A DNA stretch of 64,000 nucleotides from Verticillium longisporum (Eukaryota > Ascomycota > Sordariomycetes > Glomerellales > Plectosphaerellaceae), in NCBI GenBank assembly GCA_019188255.1, contig JAETXT010000001.1, positions 1,674,001 to 1,738,000 on the forward strand, given 5' to 3'. The first letter of the stretch is position 1, and each line of letters starts with the position of its first letter. The notes under the pieces were generated by a model that saw only the letters and a list, made by a program, of their open reading frames with translations, ran no database searches and was not told the origin of the DNA. Position numbers and translations under genes: made by a program. Of the stretch, positions 21,554 to 37,084 are shown piece after piece.

Positions 21554-24500
21554 TCAGATGTTTTCTTCCTTCTTCCCAGCCTCGGGCGACTCAACGCCCG
21601 CCTCATGAGCCGTGCCCATCTCGGCGCTGGCGCTTTTAATGTCCTCGACGCGTATGCCGCTTCGATCGCACATGCCTCTGAATATCCCATCCCGCTGCCA
21701 AAGCTCAAGCGGTGTTCCGAGTTCTGCGATGCGGCCGGCGTCCATAACGCAGATGCGATCGTAGCCAATGATGGTGCGCAGCCGGTGAGCAATGCAGAGG
21801 AGCGTGCGCCCACGGAAGCCCGTTGCGATGGTATTCTGGATCTTGTCGTCCGTCTCCATATCGACAGAGCTTGTAGCCTCGTCACAGACAATGATACGGG
21901 CACCGCGAACAAGAGCGCGAGCTAATGCCATGAGCTGTCGCTGGCCGAGGGAGAAGTTGAGGCCATCCTCCTCGACAACCATGTCGAGGTGCACACGTGG
22001 GGAGTCTTTGGTCCGCGGCTCATCGGGACGGGCGTCAGCCGGTACAAGATCAGCCTGTCGCAGAGCTGACCACAGCTCCAAATCCGTGTGCTCATGAAAG
22101 GGATCGAGGTTTGAGCGCACGGTGCCGCGGAACAGGGTTGGGTCCTGCGGGATGATGGCGAGGCGGGATCGCAGATCGTGGAGCCCGATGGTAGAGATAT
22201 CGATGCCATCGATAATGATGTGGCCGCCAGACAGCTCTACGAGCCGGAACAGGGTCGACATGATAGAGCTCTTGCCTGCTCCCGTCCTCCCCACTATGCC
22301 CACTCGCTCTCCACCCGCAACATGCATCGACAATCCCGACAACACGAGCGGCAGCTGGGCGCGATAGCGCATCTCAACGTTGTCAAAGATGATCTCTCCC
22401 TTCTCTGGCCACGTGGGCCGCACCTCGATCGTGTGTAGAGGCGCCTCTTCTTCCAACTGAGTCCCATAGTACTGCAGCCGCTCTACGGCATTCATTCCAT
22501 TCTCCACCTCAGCAAGCTGACGTACAGTGAACTGAATCATCTGAACAATGCCCAAGATGTAGCTCAATACTAGACCGCCAATGCTTGGAGAGACGCTGAA
22601 CCGTGAGGTAACGACAAGGATCCCCACGGTCAAAACAAGCAGATTACCGATCGCATCAAGCCGCACTGATAGCCACCGTTGGTTTGAGAAGGTAAGGTAG
22701 TACGCGGTATTCATCTCGTCGATAGAGTTGCGAAGATCCTCGATGAAGTGCTGCTTCAGGCCGTATGCCCGAATACTAGCCACGCCACTAAGCCCTTCGC
22801 TGAATTTGGCGAAAACGGTCGACCGCAGGACCGACTCGAAACGCTTGACCTCTCGAGCTGATGCGCGGTAGTAGGCTGCGGCAAAGATGAACATGAAGAA
22901 TAAGGGTACCAGTGCGATGGCAAACCAGGGGAAGAAAGCGATGATGAGTGCAAAAACGGATATGATCATGCCGAGCGTGAGAAAGTACATCCTCATGGCA
23001 TCCGTCAGCGTATTGTCCATGACATCCACATCCCTCGAGAAGCGATTGGTGATTCGCCCCAGGGGTGTCGTGTCAAAAAGGACATAGGTGCTCGTAATGC
23101 TCTTGTGACAGCCTGGCGAAGCATGACTCGACTGGATGCTGTGCCGAAGATGGAGAGACAGATTGAAAAGCCAAACATGAGCAATGCTTGAAGAACGCCA
23201 AGCGCAGCATAGATGCCAATGTAGGCGCCTGTCGTCATGCCACACTTGTCGCTGGTCCAGTAGGATAGCCACAGACCAGTCATGAGGTTGGCTCCTAATG
23301 AGAGGGCCAACAGAAACAAGACCAGGGGGGCGTTGAAGATCGAGCCCGACGCGCGAATGTAAGCGTTATAAACCGACCAAGGCACACTCGATACAGCCTT
23401 TTCTTCTTGCTGCATCAACGCAGCACTCTTCTTTTTCTTGCCGCTGCTCGTGGCTACTGGCTCATTAGTCTGAGGAGTGGCCTCACTGGTCTCTTCGACT
23501 GCGGTCGTTTCCATCAGTTGCCGGAAGCTCTCGTAATTCTTCATTAAGTTGTCGAAAGTGTCCACAGCCATGATTTTGCCACCCTCCATCCAGATAATTC
23601 GATCGACTCGGTTGAGTACCCAAAGTTGATGCGTGGCGAGAATGCGGCACTTGTCTTTCAATAATCCAAGAATGGCGCTGTCGAAGATGTGGCGTCCAAC
23701 GTGAGCGTCAACAGCACTGAGGGGGTCGTCCATGAGAACAATGTCTGAGTCGTAATAGATTGCCCTGGCGATGTTTAGGCGCTGCTTCTGGCCGCCAGAG
23801 ATGGTGATGCCTCGCTCCCCGATTTCTGTCTTGTCACCGTTGGGCAGCATTTCAAGATCCGGGCGAAGAGCGCACCTGATGAATGGTCAACCTTGTACAA
23901 GGTATGAGTATGAGAAGACTTACGCATCGATGACCTCGTTATACCACTCCCTGTTCATGTCTTTTCCGAAAAGGATATTATCCCTGACAGTCGCATTCTG
24001 AATCCACGCGTACTGAGGGCAAAAAGCTCTCGACGCGCCCAAGACGACCTCACCTGACGTTTTCCTCATGTCGCCTGCCAAAGCAGCAAGAAGAGAGCTT
24101 TTACCGCTGCCCACGGTCCCAATGACCGCAACCAGCTCATTGCGATGAATCTTAAAGTCCATGCCTCGTAGCTTGAATGGCTCTCGCTCTTCTTCGATAA
24201 GAGTACTACCGCCTGAACTCTCGCCTGCAGAGGGTGGCCCCTGTCCAGATTTCTCGGTCTCCCTGTGTGTGTTTTGGTCTCCTTGGCACTTTTCGTGGCA
24301 TCGGCAACCTTCTCGGCGTCTTGAGAAGGCGTCCTCTCCCAGGTAAAATCAGCGCCGTGCATCTCTAGAGCATGCTTGCCGTCAGGCTTCCGCACAACAT
24401 CCTCCTCTTGTTCTTCCGCGAGCAGGAACTCCTGAATACGCTTGACGGATGACCACGCATCGACAACTTGCCCAAGAACTAGAGGTAGCAGGTTCAGGGG

Positions 24501-26106
24501 CATTCTCAGACCATTGAAGAGCGCCAAAGAGGAGAAAACTTCGGCGGGATTCATGTTGTTGTTCGTGAGAGAGTATGTGATGAACGCCAACATGGAAGCG
24601 AAGATGGGCAATGACATGCTAACGGCGTTGATTGCGTTTCGGATCGCCAGGAGGATCTGGATGCTGTAAATCTCGCGCTTGCGAATCTCCTTTAGACGAT
24701 CGAGGAACGCAGTCTCCCAGCCGAAGTATTTGACAAACCGAACCGAGGATAGTACTTCCTGAGTGAGACTGACTCTCTGATCGGTAATTTTGTTGATGGC
24801 CTTGCGCCTTCTGAACAGGCTTCTGATGGCTCTGGTGAGGAGAGGAATGCCGATGACAAGCAGTGCGAAGCCAGCCAATGCGCTGTAACTCAGATTTACG
24901 ACTAGGAGAGCCAAGGTGACGAGGATGGATATGGGGGCTGTCCATATCATGTGAAAGAGGGCCGAGGCTTGGTCGATGCGGTACGTGTCAACGCTCATCA
25001 GGTTGACGATGCGGCCGTTGCCCCAGCCAGTGCCGTCGCCCGAGATCCCCGGCCCTTTGGCAGGTTCCGTCGCATTTTTAGCCTTCTTCTGCGTCTTTGT
25101 CTTCTGCTTCACTTGGTCGCCCTGTCCCTGGCCAGTTTCAGCGCCGAGATCGTCAGCGACCAGCAGTCCGCCAGCTTTGGCTCTGCCAGATATAGACATG
25201 GACTTCTCGAAGATGATACTAATGAGTACAGCTCGAGCCTGGCCTCCAACGATCATGCCACGATAAATGAAGTGATTCGTGCCCAAACTCTGGAAAACCT
25301 GCATGAAAGTCACGCCAAGGACAAGGCCGATGCCGTGGCCGATCGGAGGAGGTGGCGAGTCGCTACGTGTGGCATCCCAGGCATCGTTGGCGAACTGGAT
25401 GAGGAAGCGCAGCGTGAAGGGGGACAAGACCTGGAAGACTGTTGACATGACCTGGAGCATACCACCGAGCCAGAATTCAAAGAAAAAGGTCTCATGCATG
25501 GCCCATAACAGAGGATACTTCTCCCCCTTTTTGACGCGCTTCTCAAACGAAGCCTGGAGCTTCAACGACAATTTCTCGGCTGTGCGATCCGGATTGACGT
25601 GCCATAGATCATTGTGCTCCAATTGTCGCTTGTAGCCAACCTGTGATATTTTGTTTCAGCAGAGCATTCAAGCGGGGAGTCGCGTCGAGGGACGAGTTTG
25701 GGCAAGAATGGCTTACGTTCATTAGCGGTCCCATCCAGTGGAATATCAACAGACTAAAGAAACCAGCGTGATACTCTCTAGATTCTCCGCGTTCTTTGGG
25801 TACTGGTGGTATAGAGCCCCACCGCAACGGATTTGGTGTTTTGTACCACGGCTTCTTTTCAGGAGGTTGTGGTCTTGAAGCAGTGGTGGTCGCACTGGCA
25901 TCGGTGGCATGGCTAGCCGACCGCTGGAGCTTGGCCCTTTTAGCCTTCTCATCTTCGTCACTCGAGCTCTTCCTTTCCTCGATCCTTTCGTCATGCTCTG
26001 AGCCGAGGGTGGCCGGGCCTCCAACTGCCTCTGTGGCATCGTTGGGTTGAACGGAGGCAGCTAGCTGATCGGGAGCCTTAACCTCCTTGTCGGCAGGTTC
26101 TGGCAT
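21554..26106 (-). CDS. ABCC-family multidrug transporter, Yor1-like, two frame breaks
   Basis: This full-size ABC exporter has the layout TMD1-NBD1-TMD2-NBD2 without the extra N-terminal TMD0, as in yeast Yor1 (oligomycin efflux, plasma membrane). Exons are 26106-25717, 25640-23924 and 23875-21554, encoding 1476 aa after repair. An acidic, Ser-rich cytosolic N-terminus of about 100 residues precedes LIFHWMGPLM. NBD1 has Walker A GTVGSGKSSLL, signature ISGGQKQRLNIARA and Walker B IVLMDDPLSAVD, where Asp replaces the catalytic Glu as is usual for ABCC NBD1. NBD2 has GRTGAGKSSIM, the variant signature FSLGQRQLMALARA and IIVCDEATSSVD. Single bases are missing at the C-run 24261-24263 (between KTHTG and ETEK) and the A-run 23075-23079 (SF|DTTPLGRI). 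Both lie in conserved sequence and look like sequencing errors. Confidence 0.9.
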
Positions 26107-28231
26107 GGTCTGCTGGAAGGATGTCCGGGTATACTGCCAGTTGGTAGAATGCGTAATACCTCGAGTCTGATTTTGAGTTGTCTTGTTTATGTTTGTAACA
26201 TGGCAGTAGCTCGGCTTCTAGTCAAAGAGTGTCCGACTGGCCACGCCAAGGCGGATTGAGGTAGATTCAGGCTGCGGTGTGGCGCCTGTGAGTCGCCTTG
26301 CCACGAGGAAAAGTTGGCACGACAAAGTCCCACGCAAACCAAAATATATGATAGGGCTCGCTATGTCTGGACCGTCGCTAGGTGTCGGAATTTGAGATAC
26401 AGGACCAGCAGGTGGGAGTCCTGGAGAGAGAGTGTGTGTGGATGGCCTGATCCTCCAACTGGATGGAACTTTTAGGTCGTTTGAGTGCAGTGCTCGTGTA
26501 TAGATGTCATCAACAGACAAGGTAGGTTAGGTAGGTAGATGATGGCAAACAGGCCAGGCCTTCCACTATGTACCCATATTGGATCCTTGCCAGGCCAATG
26601 ACCTGACCTGCAACGAATCCGTGTGCCTAGCCGACCCCCTTGGCCCTTGGGGCTGCTCTTTCCCCGGAAAGAACGTGCCGCATCGGTGCCGTGGGTGCTG
26701 AAGCCGTGGGAAAGCACCTAGTAGTGGCAGTTGCAGGGGCGACTGCCCGTCGTGTTACAACGCGGCGCACCTCGCACTTGCAAGTGGAGCAAGTCCGAGC
26801 ATGCGAATTGATAATCAAGCGTTGTCCGTACACAGCACACACTAGCGTCTTCCCCCCACCTGTCGGCCTCGATGACCTCCGACCTCCGACCCGGCTTGCC
26901 TTGTCTCTTTTCATTACATCCGTAAACTCCATGGTCTTTACGCGGCATTCAGTGTCGTCACTACTGCAGCCTGGAGGGAAATGACCTTCCCGACTGGTCG
27001 TTCCTCTAGTTCGTTCTTGATTTTGTAGTCCGTCAGAGGACCAGACGGGACCGGACGGTTATTCAAAGGATCGATGCAACAGAAAAAGCCAGAGATCGCA
27101 AGCCAGGAGGCGAACCCGCCCCAGTCATACCTCGATAAGGCAGGGAACAGGTCATGAATCATTCGCCCACCCATCGACTGCAAAGGTCGAGTGCCCTGTG
27201 ACCCCTGCCGATTCGGCCCCGAATCACTCCCCGTGCCTCGGCCCTAGTCCAGCCGCACGGGAGATCAGCCACACACATTTAAGCCACGTTTGTGCTGCAT
27301 CCTACCTATTGAACTTGAAGTCTGGTTCCAGTTGGTTCCAGTCAAAACCCTCCGTTCAATCCTTCCGTGTGATCAAGCTATGTCGTCCTCATGCCTTCGG
27401 AAGTCGGGCAGAGCGGAGGCTTTTGGACTCGTTTGATGCGTCTCGCTCAACGTCGAGCTTTTGCTGTGTAATTGTCGCCTTGTCACTGACTCGATGCTAC
27501 ACCAGAGTATCAGAAACGCTGTCACCCGATCTGCGACGCTGAAGCTTATATTGATTACCATCGTGCGGGGGGAGACTTGATGCTGTACATTTCTTACAAT
27601 AGAACAGGGATGTTCCGCTTGGAGGCGTGAGAATTCAACGTCAAAGGCATAGTTTGCGCCCAAACACGAAGACGTTGAATGTTCGGCGCAACAGCACATA
27701 GAATGGGGTTTGAAACTGAACAAATTAAATTTGTCCAGTCTGGCCATGTTTTCACCATGGCCTTGCCAGACCGTCTGTGCCAGCTAGCTGAAGCACCTTA
27801 TCCTTGTCCTCCAAGGTCAAGAGGCCTGGTCGACTCGCCCGCCAGGAATTGACGCGCCACGCCTATGCGTCCATGGCCAAGCAGGGGATGCTACCGCTTC
27901 CTACAATTGCCTGTGGGTGTCACTCATTCTCCCAATGTCAGCACTACACGTTCAGCATGGTTTCGAAGAATTCACCTGGGAAAGGGGGGTGGTTCGCGGC
28001 AACAGTAGGCAAGTTCGACAGACCAGAAAGTCTACTTATAGCAACTCACTGTTGCGCCGCCATGATGGAAGAAATCTCATGTGCAGAGTAACGCCTCAAG
28101 GTAAAGCTGCTTCTACGTGCTATTTTGAATGAAGCAACTCAATGTCCCGTAACCCCCAAGCCACCTTGTTCGTGCATTCATATAATACAGGTAGTGCGGT
28201 ACACAAAGCTTCATATGCCTCGACCCTTGAC
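26107..28231. other. 2.1 kb gene-free region
   Basis: This stretch lies between the ABC transporter start and the IES1 stop. A GGTA-type repeat lies at 26521-26539. I read the ORFs on both strands and recognised no domain. The left part should contain the transporter promoter. Confidence 0.55.
26521..26539. repeat. GGTAGGTTAGGTAGGTA-type simple repeat
   Basis: This is a short tract of the dispersed GGTA/TACC family, located about 415 bp upstream of the ABC transporter start codon. Confidence 0.65.
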
Positions 28232-30333
28232 CTAGTCCGAGTCAGACGAATCGTCCTCATCACCGGGCGCCATGCCCAGCAGAGACCTTTCCATGTCGTC
28301 GAGCTCCTCCTCCTCTCCGCCGCTATTAGCCCCGACAACTGTCCTGTCTGCGTCTTCAATATCATCCACCTCGTCGCCGTCGTCAGCCATCGTCACGTCA
28401 CCGTTAGTGTGTCCGTTGACGCGCTCGTCGCCATGGCCCTCGTCCCCTGCCAGCAGCGTCTCGTCGCCGACTTCACCAATGTCGCCGTTTTCCTCTGGCT
28501 CGGCTGCTCCGTTCACAAGGCTGCGCTTCTTGACGGGTGCGATCACGCCTCGACCAGTTCCCTTGTACTGCGCCCACCGCGCCAGACGACGATTGGCCCG
28601 CCGGTATGCTGAGGATATCGCTGCCGACTCTTCCCCAAAGTCGTCATCTTCAGACTTGAGCGGGGTGAGTCCCGCCATGCCGCGATGACGGAACTGGCCA
28701 GCATCTCGCAGCGGGCCACCGGCAGACAACTCGCGTCGTACTTCGTCTTCGACATCGCTGTCTTCAAGTGGATCTTCCATCTGCTTGATCCGTCGCATGG
28801 CTCGCAAAAGATGGCCTTCCGCTTTGCGAAGCTTACGAGCCCTGCGGTGCTCTTTACGCAACCCCTGGTCCAGGATATGCCCCACACGCTGACTGCGGTT
28901 GCGTTCTACCGCTAGCTGGTGAGCTGTTGGTGGTCTTGGCTTTCTAGCGATGATACCCTCCGCCCCAGGCCCGCCGGGCGATGAGGCCTCGAAGGCCTGG
29001 TACTTGAGCGACGCGCCGCCCCGGCGACCTGAGCTTTTAGCCCCTAAATGACCAAGCAGTTTCGGCGGCGGAGTCGACCGGATGCTATCCATGTCCGATT
29101 CGTTGCGCGAAGGTCGGATCCTGGGCAATATTGCTGGGCCGTCTTCCACGGGCACGCGATTGCCACCCCGTCCCCCACGCTTGCTCTGGTTGTCAAGAAA
29201 CTGCTGATCGGCTTCGAGAATCTTAGCACGCGTTTTCTGCCTCTCGTGACCAAACTCCATTTCCTTGGGCGTGTCAATGTTCTCACGAGCCTCCTCCTCA
29301 GGCGTCATCTCCTCGAGGCGTGGCACGCCCTGATTTGCAACGTCTACGCCGTAGTCCACGCCGCGACCAAAAGGGTTCTCGTCGCAGCCTTCCTCAGTAA
29401 AGTCAGACTCTAGGTAGAACCACATGATCCACAAAAAGGCCTTGGCCCGAGACTTGCTCGTGTAATTTGTCTTCATGACAAGATCGTGGAACTCTTGCCC
29501 AGGAGGAAAATGCAACTCTGCTACCTTAAGAGCAGCGTTGCATATTACGAACAAGAGGTTGACCGGGTTGGTACGCGGACAGTCGCGGGCTTTGATCTTA
29601 TTGAGACTCCCAGGCTCCTGTCGGTCCTCGGCCCCGCCCTTCAGGATGGACTTCAAACGAGGCGCATCCTGGAGCTGTTTGTATGCGTGGGGGTCTTGGT
29701 GTGCCTGCAGCGAAGGAATGGCATGGTAGGTACGAAGTTGGGCTCGCATCTCGGGGAAGACTGTGATTCATTGTGTCAATTGATTGCATGGTAGTGTGGG
29801 GTGAACTTGGGTGCCTTACAGTTTAGTGTTGTGTTCATCCGCCCAATGTTCACGAGCAGGCACACCATTGCCATGCCCTTTGCGGCATCTCGATCGCTCA
29901 GCAGCTTGTCGCGTAAGACTTTGCTCGTCTTGCTGCTCCTTGACATGGTGTCTATGTAGAGGTCGGCAAAGTTCTGTTTGTCGCGTCCAGGTTCGTACGA
30001 GTTGGTAAAGGCAGGTGTCATGTCATCAAAGACAGCCTTGAGGAAATCGTGTTGAATGTCTTTTCGCCACAGCGGCTCACCGTCCTCTTTCTTGAGATGT
30101 CTAATCTTGCCAATTGTGCCTCCATCTTTGTCCTTGCCCTGCGACTTGCCCTTGCCGCGTCCAGTCTTCTCTGCCGGCTCGGGCGTCATGTCGATCATTC
30201 GTGTGTCTTCATCTTCCGTCATGGCCTGCGATAAGAATGATTTGCCCTCATCTCGATGTATGGGTGAACTGGGTGCTTCTATGTCGGAGGCAGGGCCAGC
30301 AACCGCTGAGCTAGTAGGTGATCGGGACGCCAT
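28232..30333 (-). CDS. IES1: INO80 chromatin-remodelling complex subunit Ies1
   Basis: Ies1 is a non-catalytic nuclear subunit of the INO80 nucleosome remodeller. Exons 30333-29820 and 29760-28232 (59 bp intron, GTAAGG donor) give 680 aa. The conserved core spans the junction: EPLWRKDIQHDFLKAVFDD, RDAAKGMAMVCLLVNIGRMN, then TNPVNLLFVICNAALKVAELHFPPG and SRAKAFLWIMWFYLESDFTEE. A basic middle region (KEHRRARKLRKAEGHLLRAMRRIKQ) and a long acidic Asp/Glu-rich C-terminus ending EDDSSDSD follow, as in other filamentous-fungal Ies1 proteins. The frame is intact. Yeast Ies1 is similar in size (692 aa). Confidence 0.88.
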
Positions 30334-31926
30334 TTTCTAAGGCGACAGGCTCTATGGCTGCCCTTACAGCGAGCTCGTGACTCGGATTGATGGATGCTCG
30401 CGCTGGCGAAATGTTTTGGATTGATGGGAGTTCGCGACTGTCGATACGTGAAAGATTCCAGTGAGGTGATGATCGAGTCGCGCAGGGAGATGGATCAACG
30501 GGACATCGAATTGATGGCGTTCACCATTAACCTCTATCTTTGGAGTCCGTGTTGAAGTATATGTTGGGAGACGGAATCAGAAGGATGGTAGATGGCACAA
30601 GCGGGCGACTGACGGAGGGATATGGAACTTGGATGAGGGTAGCCGCAAAGTATTTTTGTAGGTCGTGACTGACTACTACGGAACCTTGCGGCCCTGAATT
30701 GCGCCCATCGCAAGGGCCACGCCTCGTCGGATCACCTCACCGGCTCACCGAGGACACGAGCCTTTGAGCTTTGCTCCAATAGACGCGTGTCACCAAGGAC
30801 CCACTTACCGGACGTGCAGCTACTGAAAATCGAGTCTGGAAGGAGAGAGCCGGATTGGGAGTACCGTGACTAAGCATTGCGTGGCATTGTAGCTTACCTA
30901 AGGTACCTTAGCTTCGGATCCTCTTCTCAGAAGACGAGGATTGTTCACAAGAGCCAAAGGTAACATCACGATTGGGGCCATCATAGAGTATTCAGCAAGT
31001 GTTTTTATTGGGGTCTTCTGAGTTCATACGAGCTGTCCATCTCCGGATTCCATGGTCCGGTCAAGGTCGCGCCCCCGGATTCCGCCCCGAGGTTACGCAG
31101 TGACCGAAGACCTGCAGCCTCTCGACTCCTCGCTATCGCACGCGAGAGTCGGAAGGCAAATGCTCATTCCAAATGAGCCGCTGGTTTCTGAAGAACAAGA
31201 ACTTTTGGTATCCCTTCCGCGAAAGCCCCATCCTCGAATGGGAAGGCCATCGTCAGTGCTCTCGAAAAACGCTCTGCCAACTATTCCATAGTTGCCAGCC
31301 CGTTCCTGGTGCCGTTGCCGCCCTCTGAAGGCAACACCGTGCCTCATGAGATATTATAGACCAGAGAACCGAAAACTGAGGACCGAGAAAATCCACTTTG
31401 GTCTATGATGCACGGCAAGATGCATGAGCCCTCTATCCTCCGTCGAAAGGCGAGAAATGCCTGTCGGGAAAACTGGGTAGAGAGAGCAGACACATGCATG
31501 ATCTCCGTGGCCGTCAAATCACCTTCCATGGTCATGAAAATGAAGGCCGTAGACCAGGACGCGCTAGCCCTGCGCGTCTCGCGTATGCTGTGTGCTCTGC
31601 CTCTCCTGAAGGTTTCCCCCTGCGGTCTATAGGGTATCATCGGTTGGGGGACCAGCGAAAACAAACGCTCTATCGATGGATGTCGTTCATGTCCTGACGC
31701 CCTGTTTAGCTTCTCATTGCAGTGAGAGGCTACCGTCTCGCGGATTTGGGTCATGCTGCCGTGCTGAAATGCAAAGTCGAGTCGAAATGCATCAAAAAGG
31801 AAATGAAAAGGAAAAGAAAAATAGAGACAACGTTGCGGCAGAAAGCAGGCAACCTAGAAGCGTACAGCGGAATTGGGAGGCAAAACAATACCTCAACCGC
31901 CGAAAGACCAGATGGTTGGGTTGTAT
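30334..31926. other. Intergenic between IES1 and DED1, with a 14-bp palindrome
   Basis: These 1.6 kb hold the IES1 promoter and the DED1 3' untranslated region. A perfect 14-bp palindrome, CTAAGGTACCTTAG, lies at 30898-30911 and belongs to the same TACC/GGTA motif family. Short ORFs near 31.0-31.7 kb show no domain. Confidence 0.55.
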
Positions 31927-34085
<2,159 letters not shown>

Positions 34086-36298
34086 GATGAAGAACGTTCG
34101 TAGGTTGATGAGGTGTCGTCAAGTTGATGGGTTTGGAAATCGTGCTCGAAAATAGAATCGAGGGTATTCGTAACGTCTCGTGACAAACGATCGGTTCCTG
34201 GGAAGGAAATGATTGTGATGAGAGGCAAAGTTCGGCCGTGTAATGACAGTCGAACCAAAAGGCGAACGATGGATGACGAGAGGGAAAAAGAAGACGGCGG
34301 ATGTCTTCTGATGTCTCTCGAAGTTTGTTTGTGTCGTCTAAGCAGGTGCTCTCGCTCAGGCACTGATTAGGCTAGGACGTCAGTATCTTGTGTTTCCCGG
34401 AGAAAAAGGAAAACAAAAGACAAAGATGACGATGCGGAGGAGATTGTTGCGCGTGTGGAGGATGGAAGGAAACGAGTCCCTTTTTGGTGGTTGAAGGAGA
34501 GGAGAGGATTGTGGGAGAGAGGTGATTGTGGGAGGAAGGTAGAAAAGAGAAGAATCATTCACTGTAGGGAGGCAACAGGAAAAAAAAAAATCGGTTTGAG
34601 GACTGTCGGAAGGTGCCTAACCAAACCCCTGCGACCCGCAAAATTTTAGGGGCGCTGCAACGCCGTGGCTTACCTGGCTGTTGGCTGCTGGCTGGGAGTG
34701 GGTGGCAGGTGTGCTTCTCGTCGCCCCCCCCTCTTCTGCCAGTGGGAAGTCCTGGGGCAAGGGCGCCCGCCTAGTTGCCTAGTTCCTGCCCTGTGGCCTG
34801 CGCGGTGAGAGCGAAAGAGCACGGGCCCCCAAAGCACGGAATGCCTGCTTTGTGAGTGGCCAGTACACCCTAGCACCTGTACCACTTTGGCCACCCAAAT
34901 GCATGTGCTTTGCCATTTCGAGGGAAAACTGGGCCAGGGCCCCCCCCCGACGTCGACGTGTGGCTACGATTCAGTCAAATGTCGACCGATGATGACATAA
35001 CGCTCTTCGGCCAACCGGCGGCGCTGGCACGACATGCACCAGCTAGAAGGACGGGAAGAGCGACTTTGGAAGGCTTGGAAGGGTACCGAAGACGAACCAC
35101 ACAGGTAGCAAGAGGCAAAATTTTGACCGATTCATGGTCCTTCGACGGTAACTTACGACCTCATGTTCCTATTGGAGAAATCGCAAGCTGCTAATGCAGA
35201 AGTCTACCACTGCGGTTATCATGTGACCTCATTACGGAAAGACAGGACAGCGTCGTTGTAGGGGTTGCTAGGTTCCAGGTCTGCGGGTCTTGTGACGATA
35301 CCCAGTGACACCAACTATACGTGGTTGCATGGCAGCCAGATGAGATGGGGTGGTGTAGGAAGGATGGGCGGTACCTTCGAGGGATACACACTCGAAAATC
35401 ACTGCCGTCTCACTGCGAAAGTACTACTGCAGGGAACCTCGACCCTTTCTCGTGCTCGTCTCCGGTAACTCCTGGAAACCTTGTTCGAGAGCATTCGCGT
35501 GATTCAGATCTTGAGTTCGGATCAACGGTCATACCACTATGCTCTGGATGATCCACGCCACCCAATGTGGCTGCGATTGCAGACTCAGCATCGGATGTCT
35601 GACGCTTCTCTGACTAAGGTAAGGTCTATGAGCCCGAGGGATAGTGGTCTTCCACTGTTGGCCCAAATTGCAGGCCAACATGGCTGTGATGCTTGACTTT
35701 GAGCCGCACTTCAAAACATGTGGGCGTGACTGGCTGTACAGGGTCTCGAGATCATTGGATCGGGCACGGCTCGATTCGCTATACCTTACAATTTACGCAA
35801 TGGCCGATACACCTCAAGTCTAAGCCGTAACGCCGAAGAAAAGCAAGAGCTCTCTGCCATGCGACGCCGAGCCCCTCGTCACGATGCCCTCGTTTTCGTC
35901 GTAATGCGTCTCGGAAGCACGGGCACCTGTTCCTCAATTCGACCATAATGGGCAGGCTAGTCTACGGTGACCATGTCTTGATGCGGTAGAAGCTGCCTCA
36001 TCGAGAGAGAAAACACGAGACTAACCAAGCTTGCTTCAGCAAGCTTTGATTCTTTGCGTGTTGACGGGTATGGCGCATTGGTCGTAGATGGAAAAGACAA
36101 CAGAGCAAGGTAGACAGAAATGCCGGCGAGGATAGCTGTCACAGCATTCTCACTGCAGCAAGACAGACATGGGTTCTTAGCTTGCCGTAGCCTCGAAAAA
36201 TCGACGCCTGTATCATTGACCGACCGAGTCTAGTAATACATGCCATCGTTGATGGCCCTTTATCCTCCCCATCCGTGCACCGTGACCGAAGCTGACAC
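34086..36298. other. 2.2 kb gene-free region upstream of DED1
   Basis: The first ~550 bp are C/T-rich on the minus strand and fit a long DED1 5' leader. Homopolymers occur at 34581-34590 (A) and about 34940 (C). The remainder has only short ORFs without recognised motifs. The PRE1 3' end lies at the right edge. Confidence 0.5.
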
Positions 36299-37084
36299 TT
36301 AGGCGCTCTTGACTACCTTGTCGTCATCAAACTCAATATCAATCACGCCGTCCTTCGTCACTGCCTTGACGAGCATGCCCTTGAAGTCGATGGGCATTCG
36401 TCTCTTCAGCTCGTCTGTGCACATGTTGAGGATCTTGATGCCCTGGCCAAGGGTGATATCGGGGTGGTGGTGTTTGTCGAGGATGGAGAGGCAGTAGTAT
36501 CTGCACGTGGGTCAGCAAGATGAAACACATACGAAGACGTTCATGCCCAAACGTACTGTGCGTAGCCGTGGGCGGCATATGGCACGGGCGCCATCGACGC
36601 GAGGTAGTCCATCCAGTAAAGCGCGGGCTTGAGAGTGATGGGGTCGACGCCGCCCAGCAGGAGGTTGACGTTGTAGGGCTTCCGGGAGCGCAGGCTAGAG
36701 GCGAGCTCACCGCGGACAAAGTGGGAAATGGCGGATGGAGAGAGGTCCGTCTCGTTTCGCATGGAGTAAAGCTGGGCGTTTGCTTGAATGTATTCGGCGA
36801 ATTGTACTGCGCGGGGAGGAACCGTCAGTCGGGGGAGCATGCGGGGGAATCAAAGGGGCCTCCGTGGCCACGAACCTGTATCACCAGCCTCTCCTGAGAA
36901 GGCCATCAGCGTGTGCTTGTTCAGCTGCCTCGTCTTGTCGTCGGACGCCTTGAGAACGGTTGCGCCTCGCATCGCAGCCTTGGAGGCGGCGATGATGGTG
37001 AAGTCCTTGCCCGTAATTCCGAGAAGCACCTCCCTGTGACATTGTTAGCACAATTCGAGGTTGTCTCGATGGGCATGCTGACAT
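36299..37084 (-). CDS. PRE1: 20S proteasome subunit beta-4 (Pre1)
   Basis: Pre1 is a non-catalytic beta subunit of the 20S proteasome core. Four exons are proposed: 37084-37083, 37033-36876, 36806-36557 and 36500-36299, totalling 203 aa. Exon 1 supplies only AT of the start codon. A 49 bp intron (GTCAGC donor, perfect GCTAAC branch, CACAG acceptor) separates it from G-GAG-GTG, giving the standard [16 protein letters not shown] start. Beta-fold landmarks are [70 protein letters not shown] and the C-terminal [13 protein letters not shown]. The second intron uses an unusual GTTCGT donor. The frame is intact. It is divergent from RRP9 with 427 bp between starts. Confidence 0.9.

Noticed and set aside
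26627..27183. Overlapping ORFs near 26.6-27.2 kb as a small gene
   Set aside because: No domain, no splice model and open frames on both strands.
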